Position numbers and translations under genes: made by a program
The notes under the pieces: generated by a model
Told to the model about the DNA's origin: nothing
The model's input: the letters and a program-made list of their open reading frames with translations, nothing else
Databases searched by the model: none
Shown: positions 23,653-32,390 of the stretch, in pieces
Numbering within the stretch: the stretch's first letter is position 1
Layout: the number at the start of each line of letters is the position of its first letter
Origin: Gammaproteobacteria bacterium
GTDB lineage: Bacteria; Pseudomonadota; Gammaproteobacteria; Pseudomonadales; Pseudohongiellaceae
Length of the DNA: 32,466 nt
Direction: 5' to 3'
NCBI GenBank assembly: GCA_030427065.1
Contig: JAUHWU010000023.1
Coordinates: 1-32,466 of the forward strand

Positions 23653-25773
23653 ATGAAAAACATGAAATTAATGTTGGCCACTCTCGTGAGTGTCTCTGCT
23701 ACTGCCCAGGAAGCTGACTACGAACTGGTCACCACTGCTATTCACACTATTCGTACTGAAACCGCTTTGCCAGTAACGGTGTTGGCCGGCGAGGATTTGC
23801 GCCGGGCCAGTAGTGCAACTCTCGGCAACACACTGGCTAACCAACCCGGTATTAACAATGCCTCTTTTGGCCCTGCTGTGGGCCAGGCGGTTATTCGTGG
23901 CCAAGGCGGTCGCCGGGTGATGAACCTGAGCAATAACCTGCCCAATGCAGATGCCTCTGGCAATTCAGCGGATCACGCGGTAACCATGGAGCCGATACTT
24001 GCCGATGCCATTGAAGTCCTGCGCGGTCCATCCACTCTGCTATACGGCTCAGGCGCCATTGGTGGTGTAGTCAATATTATCGATGGTCGTATTCCCAGAT
24101 CCTTGCATGACAAGTCCAAATTTGCCGTTGAAGCCCGTCATGATACTGCCGCCGACCTGGACACTCTGACCGGGCGCTTTGAGTTCAATACCGGCAACAT
24201 AGCCTGGCATGTCGATGGAGTCCGGCGAGAATGGAACAACATGGATGTCCCCGGCTTTGCCATTGATCCGGCTTATCTCGAAGAAGACCATGACGAAGAA
24301 CATGATGCTGACCATGATGAACATGATGAGCACGAAGATGAAGAGGAGGAAAATACCTTTGGCTATATCGACAACAGTGGTGGTGAGACAGAATCCTTTA
24401 CTTTTGGTGGTTCCTGGGTGTTTGACAATGGTTTTCTGGGACTGGCGGTTAACCGTCTGACTAACAATTACGGATTGCCAGCCGGCTCTCATGATCATGC
24501 CCACGAGCATGAGGAAGACCATGATGAGGATCATGGCGATGAAGATCACGATGAGGACCATGATGAGCACGGAGATGAAGAAAACGTGTTCATCGATATG
24601 GAGAGCACACGCTATGACCTGACCGGCGAATGGCGCAATCTGACCCCGTTTCTTGAGCACGTGGATTATCGCCTGTCATATAGCGATTACGAACACAGTG
24701 AAATCGAAGGGCCGGGAGAGATAGGTACCCGCTACAGTAATGATTCCTGGCAACAACGTTTGCAGCTTACCCACGCCAGAATTGGTAACTGGCATGGCGT
24801 ACTCGGCTATCAGGGCTCAAGTGATGAATTTGGCGCCCGTGGTGAAGAAAGTTTTATTCCGGTCACTGAGATTGACTCTAACGGTCTATTTTTGGTGGAG
24901 GATTTCCATAAGGACAACTTCACCGTGGAGGTTGGCGCTAGATTCAACCATGATGAATACAGCCCAAAAAATATTTCTGCGCCACAGCTTGATTTCAATA
25001 CCTTCAGCTATTCTGCTTCCATGCTCTGGGATTTCAACTCAATCGCTTCACTGGGAGTAAACGCCTCCAATTCGGAAAGGGCTCCCTCGGTGGAAGAACT
25101 GTATTCCAACTTTGGATTAACAGATTTTGAGGATTGCGTTATCCACTTCGCTACCGGCTCTTGTGAAATTGGTTCTACCAACTTTAACGAAGAAGTGTCC
25201 CGCAACCTGGATGTCACACTGTACTGGGAACAGGAACGGATCAGTGCCAGTGTAACTGCCTTCTACAACAATTTTGATGACTACATTGCCCAGGTGACAA
25301 CAGGTGCTGAAGTTGATGGTTTTCCCATTCGTGAATACCAGCAAACGGATGCCACGTTCAAGGGACTGGAGGTCGATATCACCTTCATGCTGAGCGAATA
25401 CTTGAGCCTTCAGGTATTTGGAGACACCATCGATGGTGACCTCGGTGCCAACGGCGATGCCCCGAGACTCCCGCCAAACCGTTTCGGCTCAAGATTGTCT
25501 GCAGATTATGGAAACTGGAGTGGTTTTGTCTCCGTGCTTTATGCCGGCGCTCAGGATCAACCTGGTAATTTTGAATTACCTACCGACAGTTATACCCGTT
25601 GGGATATCGGAGTCGACTATCTGGTACCAACAGATAACAGTGGTGAGTTCCGTTTGTTTGTCCGTGGTCGAAATCTGGGTGATGAAGAAATTCGACTGGC
25701 CACATCTTTCCTGCGGGGCTTTGCACCGGAAGCCGGCCGGTCTGTTGAAGCAGGCATGCGCTTTAGTTTCTAA
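23653..25773 (+). CDS. znuD: ZnuD-like TonB-dependent outer-membrane receptor with His/Asp-rich loops
   Basis: The 706-residue protein has a signal peptide ending ATAQ (residues 16-19), a plug domain (LPVTVLAGEDLRRASSATLG, VIRGQGGRRV, EVLRGPSTLLYGSGAIGGVVN) and a barrel ending MRFSF. Two extracellular loops, near residues 210-234 and 280-311, are almost entirely His, Asp and Glu (for example DHDEEHDADHDEHDEHEDE). This is the hallmark of zinc receptors of the ZnuD type. It would move metal across the outer membrane with TonB energy. The small His/Cys gene and candidate operator upstream support metal control. The symbol is by similarity; another divalent metal is possible. Confidence 0.82.
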   Translation: MKNMKLMLATLVSVSATAQEADYELVTTAIHTIRTETALPVTVLAGEDLRRASSATLGNTLANQPGINNASFGPAVGQAVIRGQGGRRVMNLSNNLPNADASGNSADHAVTMEPILADAIEVLRGPSTLLYGSGAIGGVVNIIDGRIPRSLHDKSKFAVEARHDTAADLDTLTGRFEFNTGNIAWHVDGVRREWNNMDVPGFAIDPAYLEEDHDEEHDADHDEHDEHEDEEEENTFGYIDNSGGETESFTFGGSWVFDNGFLGLAVNRLTNNYGLPAGSHDHAHEHEEDHDEDHGDEDHDEDHDEHGDEENVFIDMESTRYDLTGEWRNLTPFLEHVDYRLSYSDYEHSEIEGPGEIGTRYSNDSWQQRLQLTHARIGNWHGVLGYQGSSDEFGARGEESFIPVTEIDSNGLFLVEDFHKDNFTVEVGARFNHDEYSPKNISAPQLDFNTFSYSASMLWDFNSIASLGVNASNSERAPSVEELYSNFGLTDFEDCVIHFATGSCEIGSTNFNEEVSRNLDVTLYWEQERISASVTAFYNNFDDYIAQVTTGAEVDGFPIREYQQTDATFKGLEVDITFMLSEYLSLQVFGDTIDGDLGANGDAPRLPPNRFGSRLSADYGNWSGFVSVLYAGAQDQPGNFELPTDSYTRWDIGVDYLVPTDNSGEFRLFVRGRNLGDEEIRLATSFLRGFAPEAGRSVEAGMRFSF

Positions 25774-25795
25774 CATGGCTCTGCCGCTTACTCTT

Positions 25796-25828
25796 GTCAT
25801 TACCCGGCTGTACTGCCGGGTTAATGAC
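25796..25828. repeat. Strong hairpin after the receptor gene
   Basis: GTCATTACCCGGC pairs with GCCGGGTTAATGAC, a stem of 13 bp with one extra base, 22 bases after the receptor stop. There is no T-run directly behind it, so it may protect the 3' end rather than terminate; a proper terminator follows at 25887. Confidence 0.65.
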
Positions 25829-25886
25829 AAAAATAACTTCGATTTATTGACGCAGACTTAAGATGTCTGCATCCATTAAAGTAATC

Positions 25887-25920
25887 AAAAAAAAGGCAAA
25901 TAAATATTTGCCCTTTTTTA
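25887..25920. terminator. Bidirectional terminator between znuD and the ars operon
   Basis: GGCAAATA (25895-25902) pairs exactly with TATTTGCC (25905-25912), with eight A residues on the left and a T-run on the right. The T-run overlaps the acr3 stop codon. It serves two convergent units. Confidence 0.85.
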
Positions 25921-26952
25921 TTTACCTGGAGAGCCCTGAAGAAACCAGTGGCGGGTCCGGTTGGCAAACCAGACTAATGACAACATAACAGGTACTTCCA
26001 CCAGTACGCCAACAACCGTAGCAAGTGCGGCACCTGAATGCAGGCCAAACAGTGAAATCGCAACCGCGACCGCCAATTCAAAGAAGTTGGAGGTACCAAT
26101 CATGCATGCAGGTGCGGCAATATTATGCGGCAGCTTTATTCGTTTCGCTAACCAATAAGCAATGGCAAAAATACCGTAGGTTTGAATCAGCAGGGGAATA
26201 GCAATAAGCACGATAGCTTCGGGTTTGGTTAAGATCGTGTCGGCCTGAAATCCGAATAACAATGTCACTGTTGCCAGCAATCCGACAATTGACCAGGGCT
26301 TCATCCTGTCAAGAAACTTGTCAACTGGGGAGTGATCATTGCCATTGTCCATTTTATTGCGAGTGAGCGCACCGGCAATGAGGGGCACCAGCACATATAA
26401 AACAACTGACAAAAAAAGCGTGTCCCAGGGCACATTAATATCCGTTACGCCAAGCAAAAAACCGGCAATAGGCGCAAAAGCAAAAATCATGATGATATCG
26501 TTTATAGATACCTGGACCAGGGTGTAGTTTGCATCACCTTTGGTCATCTGGCTCCACACGAAAACCATGGCAGTACAGGGGGCAACACCAAGCAGAATCA
26601 TTCCCGCGATGTATTCTGTGGCAGTTTCAGGGTCGACCCAATCAGCAAACAAGACTTTAAAAAACAACCATCCCAGAAAAGCCATGGAAAAGGGTTTGAT
26701 CAGCCAGTTAATCACCAGCGTCAGCACCAGGCCTTTGGGTTTCTTCCCAACATCCTTGATTGATGAAAAATCAATCTGAACCATCATTGGATAAATCATC
26801 AGCCAAATGAAGATGGCGATAACAATATTTACATGGGCAAATTCAAACTCTGCAATTATGGAGAATATGCCAGGCACAGTACTACCGGCAATAATTCCCA
26901 CCAAAATGGCAAGCCCCACCCAAACTGTTAAATAGCGTTCAAATAATCCCAT
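25918..26952 (-). CDS. acr3: Arsenite efflux transporter, ACR3 family
   Basis: The 344-residue protein has ten hydrophobic segments and the ACR3 signatures: [30 protein letters not shown] with the conserved cysteine needed for arsenite transport, and [21 protein letters not shown]. It exports arsenite across the inner membrane using the proton gradient, taking the product of the arsenate reductase encoded upstream. The ribosome site AGGAATTCAGG precedes the ATG. It is the last gene of the ars operon; a terminator overlaps its end. Confidence 0.94.
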   Translation of the reverse strand: MGLFERYLTVWVGLAILVGIIAGSTVPGIFSIIAEFEFAHVNIVIAIFIWLMIYPMMVQIDFSSIKDVGKKPKGLVLTLVINWLIKPFSMAFLGWLFFKVLFADWVDPETATEYIAGMILLGVAPCTAMVFVWSQMTKGDANYTLVQVSINDIIMIFAFAPIAGFLLGVTDINVPWDTLFLSVVLYVLVPLIAGALTRNKMDNGNDHSPVDKFLDRMKPWSIVGLLATVTLLFGFQADTILTKPEAIVLIAIPLLIQTYGIFAIAYWLAKRIKLPHNIAAPACMIGTSNFFELAVAVAISLFGLHSGAALATVVGVLVEVPVMLSLVWFANRTRHWFLQGSPGK

Positions 26953-26968
26953 CCTGAATTCCTGATAA

Positions 26969-27682
26969 TTACATTTGATTTACGCGCTGACTAACTTGCT
27001 CAACAGTCTCTACTCGCTCGGAGTACCGGTCAACAAAATAATCCTTGTTATCCCGCAGCAATAAGGTGAATTTCATCAATTCTTCCATGACATCGACAAT
27101 ACGATTGTAATAAGGTGAAGACTTCATTCGGCCATTGTCTTCAAATTCCAGAAACGCTTTGGGAATTGACGACTGATTTGGAATAGTCACCATTCTCATC
27201 CAGCGCCCTAAAATACGCATCTGATTAACGGCATTAAAGGATTGCGAGCCACCGCATACCTGCATGATAGCGAGGGTTTTACCTTGCGTTGGGCGCACGC
27301 CCCCCAGACTCAAAGGGACCCAGTCAATCTGGCTTTTTAGAATGCCCGTCATGGCACCATGACGCTCAGGTGAGCACCAAACCTGTCCTTCAGACCAAAC
27401 CATCAGTTCACGTAATTCCTGTACCTTGGCATGAGAGTCATCATTAATATCGGGTTGCGGAAGTCCATGTGGATTAAAGATACGGGTTTGCGCGCCGAAA
27501 GCCTCTAACAATCGCGCACTCTCTTGTATCGCCAGGCGACTATAAGAACGTTTACGCAATGAGCCATAAAGCAGCAATATTCTGGGTTTATGACGGGACG
27601 ATGGTATCTTCATGGCATTCGCGTCAGGAATCTGAAAAACATCGCTTTCAATATTCGGCAAGGCCAATTCCTGGCTGACCAT
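26969..27682 (-). CDS. arsH: ArsH, NADPH-dependent FMN reductase / organoarsenical oxidase
   Basis: The 237-residue protein has the flavin-binding [14 protein letters not shown] (37-50), the [16 protein letters not shown] segment and the [14 protein letters not shown] region typical of ArsH. Known ArsH enzymes oxidise methylarsenite, or reduce metals and quinones with NADPH, and act in the cytoplasm. Its ATG overlaps the stop codon of arsC (TAATG), showing translational coupling. acr3 follows 16 bases later. Confidence 0.93.
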   Translation of the reverse strand: MVSQELALPNIESDVFQIPDANAMKIPSSRHKPRILLLYGSLRKRSYSRLAIQESARLLEAFGAQTRIFNPHGLPQPDINDDSHAKVQELRELMVWSEGQVWCSPERHGAMTGILKSQIDWVPLSLGGVRPTQGKTLAIMQVCGGSQSFNAVNQMRILGRWMRMVTIPNQSSIPKAFLEFEDNGRMKSSPYYNRIVDVMEELMKFTLLLRDNKDYFVDRYSERVETVEQVSQRVNQM

Positions 27683-28152
27683 TAATGCGCACCTAGAGTG
27701 GCAAGCGCTGCTTTGAGCCCGAGTTTATCGAGGCCTTTAACGGCGATGCTCTTGAGTTGATTTACGCGCTCAACTATTTGCTCGATACAAGCCAGAAATG
27801 CCTGCTCAGTTTCCGCCTCACCTGCCTCTACTTTGGATGGGTCGCTCAGGCCCCAGTGCACTTTAAGACTATTACCGAAGTACAGTGGACAGGCCTCACC
27901 TGCAGCAGAATCGCAAACAGTCAGTACGATATCAGGATGGAAGTCTTCGAAGTCGTCCCAGGACTGACTTTTCAAGCCCTTGGTAGAGAAACCGGTCTGC
28001 TCAAGGTATTTGAGTGACAGTGGATGAACCATTCCAGCAGGCTGACTACCAGCGCTTTTGGCTTCGATAAGGCCCTGGGCCAGAGTGTTTGTAATGGCTT
28101 CGGATAAAATACTTCTACATCGGTTATGTGTACATATATATAGAATTTTCAT
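27682..28152 (-). CDS. arsC: Arsenate reductase, low-molecular-weight phosphatase type
   Basis: Starting at [10 protein letters not shown], the 156-residue protein has the phosphatase loop CTHNRCR (Cys7 to Arg13) and a second cysteine pair in [15 protein letters not shown] (Cys80, Cys88) used to pass oxidation to thioredoxin. It reduces arsenate to arsenite in the cytoplasm. The longer frame beginning at 28203 would overlap arsR and lacks family similarity, so it is rejected. Gene spacing is 16 bases after arsR and one-base overlap with arsH. Confidence 0.92.
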   Translation of the reverse strand: MKILYICTHNRCRSILSEAITNTLAQGLIEAKSAGSQPAGMVHPLSLKYLEQTGFSTKGLKSQSWDDFEDFHPDIVLTVCDSAAGEACPLYFGNSLKVHWGLSDPSKVEAGEAETEQAFLACIEQIVERVNQLKSIAVKGLDKLGLKAALATLGAH

Positions 28153-28168
28153 AGCTGACCGCTCTGGA

Positions 28169-28504
28169 TTAGCAACAGGAATCTGTTGAAGATTGCGATG
28201 CAATCAATTTTTGTAATGCAGAGCTAAAATATTCCCGGTTATGCTCAGCAGCGTTGACGATTACATCTTGTGCCCACTCTGGCAGCTCTGGGTGAAGTTT
28301 GTAGAACACCCATTTACCGCGTCTTTCATCCACCAAAATACCGCACTTACGCAATTGAGCCAGGTGGTGCGACGTTTTTGGCTGATCCAACCCAAGCGCT
28401 TCCATTAAATCGCACACACATGCTTCCTGTGTTTTAGCAATCAGAAGAAGTGATTTCAGTCGCGTGTCATCTGCGAGGCACTTAAAAAAGCTACAAGGAT
28501 TCAT
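28169..28504 (-). CDS. arsR: ArsR-family arsenic-responsive repressor
   Basis: The start chosen (MNPCSFFKCLADDTRLK) matches the family start; a longer frame to 28564 runs through the operator and promoter and is rejected. The 111-residue protein has the winged-helix region DQPKTSHHLAQLRKCGILVDERRGKWVFYKL and the arsenite-sensing site ACVCDLM (Cys29, Cys31). The C-terminus ends STDSCC, an extra cysteine pair. Arsenite binding would release it from the palindrome at 28525 and switch on the operon. Confidence 0.92.
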   Translation of the reverse strand: MNPCSFFKCLADDTRLKSLLLIAKTQEACVCDLMEALGLDQPKTSHHLAQLRKCGILVDERRGKWVFYKLHPELPEWAQDVIVNAAEHNREYFSSALQKLIASQSSTDSCC

Positions 28505-28524
28505 CAATATTACATGTGAAATAA

Positions 28525-28564
28525 AACATATGTATAATTCTACATATGTTGAGTTGTTGGTCAA
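28525..28564 (-). promoter_or_regulatory. ars promoter with perfect palindromic operator
   Basis: AACATATGTA (28525-28534) and TACATATGTT (28541-28550) are perfect 10-bp inverted arms separated by six bases. On the minus strand TTGACC (28559-28564), a 16-base spacer and TAGAAT (28537-28542) form the promoter. The palindrome covers the -10 box, so bound ArsR would block RNA polymerase. The mRNA leader to arsR is about 26 bases. Confidence 0.8.
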
Positions 28565-28752
28565 TGTGTATTTCTATAATGTTAGATCGAAAGCAAAATT
28601 CGCGAACAAAGAGTGGTTTTTGAAGTGGATAAAAAAAAGAACTGGATATGTAAAAAAGGGATTAGCCAAAACACCGCTACTTTTTCGGAAAATACTGAAC
28701 TGATATATTCGTCAATTTCCATGGGAAAGTAGTGAATGCGTATGTATCGATT

Positions 28753-28789
28753 GGTAAACAAGAGGCAACAATGTGGTTGCTTGTTAACC
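28753..28789. repeat. Long imperfect hairpin before the Frag1/DRAM-like gene
   Basis: GGTAAACAAG-AG-GCAAC (28753-28769) pairs with GTTGCTTGTTAACC (28776-28789) around a 6-base loop, with one mismatch and a bulge. The surrounding 250 bases are AT-rich and otherwise empty. It may be a terminator-like, regulatory or remnant structure. Confidence 0.5.
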
Positions 28790-28818
28790 CGTAAACTGGC
28801 TTTACAAATGGATATGAT

Positions 28819-29505
28819 GTGATAAAAAAAAGAGACTTATCACTACCTTTGCTGGCCTGGGGGTGTGCGATACTTCCTTGCCTCACTATTCATACCTGCT
28901 ATCTGATCGCTGCCAGTTATGGGCATGTTGAGTGGTGCTTGCCATATTGGGATGCCTGCTCTTCCATCAGTGCAACCGGGCGCCAGATGCCGGAAAAAAT
29001 CCTGTTTAAAGCAGGCATGATTCCATCAGCCTTACTGACCGCCTGGCTTTGGTGGAATCTCAGGCTCAGGCTGATCAATACAGTAAAAGACATTTCCATA
29101 GTCAGTACCAACAGCATGTTGATTCTTGGCTTACTGGCTACTTTCTTTCTTATTCTCTATACCCTGGCCCTGGGGATAGAAGGCCAAACTTACCAAAGTA
29201 TTCGTCGTGTTGGCGTCACGCTGTCCATTGCCTTTACTTTCATGGCGCAGCTTCTGGGTACAAGCTTATTTGGAAAGCTTGGGCAGGCATTGATCAATGC
29301 GGAGGTAATTTACTGGTACAAAGGCCTGCTTTCGCTATTGTGCTGTCTGTTGCTGACAGGAATTGTCAGCGTGTTTCTTGATATCTGGATGGGAGAGCGA
29401 TATGACAGTCTGGAAGATGCCTTTGAATGGAATATGGCATTAATGCTTCAGTTCTGGTTCGCCGGAACCGCAATATTAATGTCCAAATCCTCTATCAGTC
29501 TATGA
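28819..29505 (+). CDS. Multi-pass membrane protein, Frag1/DRAM/Sfk1-like
   Basis: The 228-residue protein starts at GTG. It has five or six membrane segments (near residues 8-30, 65-82, 98-118, 130-150, 168-190, 205-222). The segment after the first helix (WDACSSISATGRQMPEKILFKAGM) matches the Frag1/DRAM/Sfk1 pattern of a luminal or periplasmic loop with ISxTGxxxPE before the second helix. In eukaryotes this group affects lipid and membrane organisation; bacterial roles are unknown. No ribosome site is visible. The GTG overlaps the stop of a 28-codon frame (28736-28822), which might allow coupling but more likely is chance. The 213 bases after it hold no gene, only a repeat of CATTCCTGAT. Confidence 0.65.
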   Translation: MIKKRDLSLPLLAWGCAILPCLTIHTCYLIAASYGHVEWCLPYWDACSSISATGRQMPEKILFKAGMIPSALLTAWLWWNLRLRLINTVKDISIVSTNSMLILGLLATFFLILYTLALGIEGQTYQSIRRVGVTLSIAFTFMAQLLGTSLFGKLGQALINAEVIYWYKGLLSLLCCLLLTGIVSVFLDIWMGERYDSLEDAFEWNMALMLQFWFAGTAILMSKSSISL

Positions 29506-29718
29506 TTCAGGAATAGCTGCCTAGACTCAACTCAATGAATTAGCCAATCAGCAGTTCTGGGGCCAGAATATGAAGAGAGTGTGGCGAAAATTTAAATTAC
29601 CTGTATTCTCCTTGAGCAAAATCGGGGTTTTCCTCATGCATACTCTGGCTCCGTCTTAATTTGAATCTGACGCATTCCTGATCAGACTCATTCCTGATTA
29701 GGAGCTGATGAATTCAAC

Positions 29719-31110
29719 TTATACCTGAAAACTTACACGGATGCTGGCACCACCCAGCTCACTCTTGTCGATACTTATCTCCCCCTTGTAACTGCTGACA
29801 ATATCAACGGTTACAGCCAATCCAATGCCCTGTCCGCTTTTCAGGGTATCGCCGCGAGTACCACGTTGCAGCACCCATTCCCTGTCCTGTTCGGCAATAC
29901 CATCGCCATCATCTTCCACCTCGATAATCAGCCGTGAGTCTTGGTTGCTTACCTTTACCATAATCTGGCCGTGACAATACTTGAAGGCGTTATCCAGCAA
30001 ATTACCACACAATTCCATCAGGTCACTTTCTTCTCCATGAAAAACCGCCTGCTCCTGAAGTTGACGTAGCACGGTAACTGACTTGTCCAGATAGACTTTC
30101 TGGAGCGCATTTATTATTTTTTCAACCACAGGCAAGACCTGAATGGACAGACCCAGATGTCGCGATTTTTCTGAACGTGTTGCTCTTTTCAATTGATAGG
30201 ACACAATCTGGTTCATTCTTTCCAGTTGTTCATCAAGCTCCAGCAATTCTGTTTTACCATCTGCCCCATTAGCCTGATTTTTTTCTCTGACCTGATCAAC
30301 AATCCCGGCTATTACCGCCAGCGGGGTTTTAAGGCTGTGAGCCAGATCCCCCAGCGTGGTGCGATAGCGGCCCTGTCTTTCTCTTTCACTTTTAATTAAT
30401 AAATTAAGATTCTTGCTAACGGCCTCAAGCTCGGGCGGATAACCCTGCTCAACCTGGTCTTTTTCACCGGCTTCAATACTGGATACTTCCATGGCCAGTT
30501 GCTGTAGAGGTTTTAGTCCCCAACGTAACAACAGGAACTGGGCAATCGATAGCAGTAGCGCAAGCCCACCAAACCATAAATACAGGTTGGACTGGAATTC
30601 ACGAATCTCTGCATCGGTAGGCTCAACAGATTCCAGTACGATAAATGAGAACTCCTGATCCAGGGATGACCAGTAGGTACCATAATCGGCGTAAGCCAGA
30701 CTGCCCTGCTCCGGGGTTTCCATGTTTCCAAACACGGTTTGCCCTGGCGCCACATCCTGGCTCATAAAGTTAGCCTCTTCCAGGTTAACATCCAGAGCAG
30801 AAGGACTGCGCCAGACCTCGTTTCCTTCCGCATCCAGAATAAAGCCATAGAGTCCGGAGTTGATCTGCGAAAAACGCGCTTCTTCCAGATCCGGTAGAAA
30901 AAAACCTTCTTCATCCGGCTCCGCCACCCCCAGCAATGCATAGACCTGTAATTGCAGACGTTCCTCGACTGCAGCAGCCACACTTTCCTTGAATGCACGA
31001 TCAAGAACAAAGCCGGCAAGACCGAGAAAAAGAATCAGGAGGACGCCAAACGCCAAAACCAGGCGAGTTTGAAGTGAATAAGGGCCTTTAGACCTTGTTG
31101 GCTGGAACAT
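29719..31110 (-). CDS. phoQ: PhoQ-like sensor histidine kinase
   Basis: From the ATG at 31110 the 463-residue protein has a membrane segment at 18-37, an acidic periplasmic domain (40-172), a second membrane segment at 176-196, a HAMP-like linker, the phosphoacceptor box DLAHSLKTPLAVI (His258), the N box LCGNLLDNAFKY (Asn370, Asn374) and ATP-lid motifs DGDGI (401-405) and GQGIGL (427-431). The acidic sensor region and DLAHSLKTPLAV box are PhoQ-like, suggesting detection of divalent cations or membrane stress. The start lies 23 bases inside the regulator gene; no ribosome site is present, so translation is probably coupled. A longer frame to 31158 is rejected. Confidence 0.85.
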   Translation of the reverse strand: MFQPTRSKGPYSLQTRLVLAFGVLLILFLGLAGFVLDRAFKESVAAAVEERLQLQVYALLGVAEPDEEGFFLPDLEEARFSQINSGLYGFILDAEGNEVWRSPSALDVNLEEANFMSQDVAPGQTVFGNMETPEQGSLAYADYGTYWSSLDQEFSFIVLESVEPTDAEIREFQSNLYLWFGGLALLLSIAQFLLLRWGLKPLQQLAMEVSSIEAGEKDQVEQGYPPELEAVSKNLNLLIKSERERQGRYRTTLGDLAHSLKTPLAVIAGIVDQVREKNQANGADGKTELLELDEQLERMNQIVSYQLKRATRSEKSRHLGLSIQVLPVVEKIINALQKVYLDKSVTVLRQLQEQAVFHGEESDLMELCGNLLDNAFKYCHGQIMVKVSNQDSRLIIEVEDDGDGIAEQDREWVLQRGTRGDTLKSGQGIGLAVTVDIVSSYKGEISIDKSELGGASIRVSFQV

Positions 31111-31786
31111 TGTTGGCTGGGACAATAAATCGATAACCCTGACCACGAATAGTATCAATGGGCTTCAGGGACTCGTCCGGATCCAGTTTCTGACGTAAGC
31201 GTCGTATAAATACTTCCAGCACATTGCTGTCCCTGTCATAGTCCTGGTCATAAAGGTGTTCGGTTAGTTCGGTTTTGGAAACCACTTTGCCCGGGTGCAG
31301 CATGAGGTACTCAAGTACCTTGTATTCATAAGCCGTCAGTTCGACTTCCTCATCATTCACGCTAAGACGTTTGGCGGTGGTATCCAGACTCAATCCCGCA
31401 AAATCGAGGGTCGGCTTGGAAAAGCCTGCTGCGCGCCTGACCAGGGCATTCAGGCGTGCCTTGATTTCCTCTATCTGGAAGGGTTTAACGACATAATCAT
31501 CGGCTCCGCAATCGAGACCTTCCACCTTGTCAGTCCAGTTGTCACGTGCCGTAAGAATGAGGATAGGAAAATTTTTGCCGTCCTGTCTGATAGTTTTGAT
31601 AAGTTCGATACCATTGATTTTTGGCAGGCCAAGATCAATGATGGCTGCATCATAATCGCATTCACGAGCCTGGAATAAACCGCTTTCACCATCGCCTGCA
31701 CTGTCCACCACAAAACCTGCATCTGCAAGCGCTTTGACAAGCTGGGCTCTAAGCAAATCTTCATCTTCAACTATTAGCAGGCGCAT
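31088..31786 (-). CDS. phoP: PhoP-like OmpR-family response regulator
   Basis: The 232-residue protein has a receiver domain (MRLLIVEDEDLLR, phosphorylated Asp51 in IIDLGLP, Thr79, Lys101 in VVKPF) and a winged-helix DNA-binding domain (LTAYEYKVLEYL to TIRGQGYRFIV). The ARDNWTDKVEGLDCGADDYVVKPFQIEE stretch is close to PhoP. It is phosphorylated by the kinase encoded by the overlapping downstream gene. AGGAAGAA precedes the ATG. Its last codons contain a direct repeat (VPANNVPANKV) in which the kinase start codon lies. Confidence 0.9.
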   Translation of the reverse strand: MRLLIVEDEDLLRAQLVKALADAGFVVDSAGDGESGLFQARECDYDAAIIDLGLPKINGIELIKTIRQDGKNFPILILTARDNWTDKVEGLDCGADDYVVKPFQIEEIKARLNALVRRAAGFSKPTLDFAGLSLDTTAKRLSVNDEEVELTAYEYKVLEYLMLHPGKVVSKTELTEHLYDQDYDRDSNVLEVFIRRLRQKLDPDESLKPIDTIRGQGYRFIVPANNVPANKV

Positions 31787-31905
31787 CTGAATTTCTTCCT
31801 GGATAAAGTAAGTTGAGTTGTGAAACCTGGGCTATAAAACCTGGATTAATAAATGGAAAAGACAATTATGGCGTTTGAAACACACTCGTCTATAAAAACT
31901 TTCGT

Positions 31906-32268
31906 CTACTCTGATGGCGCACTTACCGTGCCGGAACTGGAATTTACAAAGACATTAAACACAGTGCCGTCCCGGTCCATTCTGACACGCCAGTTATTAT
32001 TCTCCATCTGGACAACACCCAATACGCGCCCGTCATAACGACCACTGGCGAGATTTAAAGCCTGGCGACGGGAAATACGGGGAGGTTGAGAAGCAAGATT
32101 GCTGACCCCATTGTCCTGCAGGGAGTTAGCCTGAACACGGGTATCCACTCTTTCTGAAAATTCGTTATTTTCAGCAGCAGCAACATGCAATGAAACTATC
32201 GATGAAACCATCGATGAAACTATCATAGTTCCCAACATGAGGCAGAGACTGGATATTTTGCTTTTCAC
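31906..32268 (-). CDS. Exported PepSY-domain protein
   Basis: The 120-residue protein has a signal peptide (LCLMLGTMIVSSMVSSIVSLHVAAA, cleavage near residue 32), a polar linker and a PepSY-like domain at the C-terminus: ISRRQALNLASGRYDGRVLGV, then NNWRVRMDRDGTVFNVFVNSSSGTV. PepSY proteins are periplasmic and often inhibit peptidases or tune a sensor kinase. It is encoded 119 bases upstream of phoP in the same direction, as in many PepSY-phoP-phoQ loci, so it is probably part of the same signalling unit. Confidence 0.8.
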   Translation of the reverse strand: MKSKISSLCLMLGTMIVSSMVSSIVSLHVAAAENNEFSERVDTRVQANSLQDNGVSNLASQPPRISRRQALNLASGRYDGRVLGVVQMENNNWRVRMDRDGTVFNVFVNSSSGTVSAPSE

Positions 32269-32390
32269 TTACTGATTCTCATTCTGGACCAGGTTTCAGG
32301 CCTATTTTTCAATCTTAACAGGACGGCCTGTATATACTTACTTGCAGCTTTGATTTATTTTCCGGCTGCCTTACCAGGAAAGACGAAAAG

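Noticed and set aside
24049..24660. 203-codon antisense ORF within znuD
   Set aside because: It mirrors the repetitive His/Asp/Glu codons on the other strand; low-complexity shadow frame.
28464..28703. 79-codon plus-strand ORF over the ars promoter
   Set aside because: It runs through the operator and the start of arsR and has AT-rich composition with no features.
28736..28822. 28-codon ORF overlapping the GTG start of the Frag1/DRAM-like gene
   Set aside because: It lies across a strong hairpin, has no ribosome site and no recognisable features; coupling is possible but unsupported.
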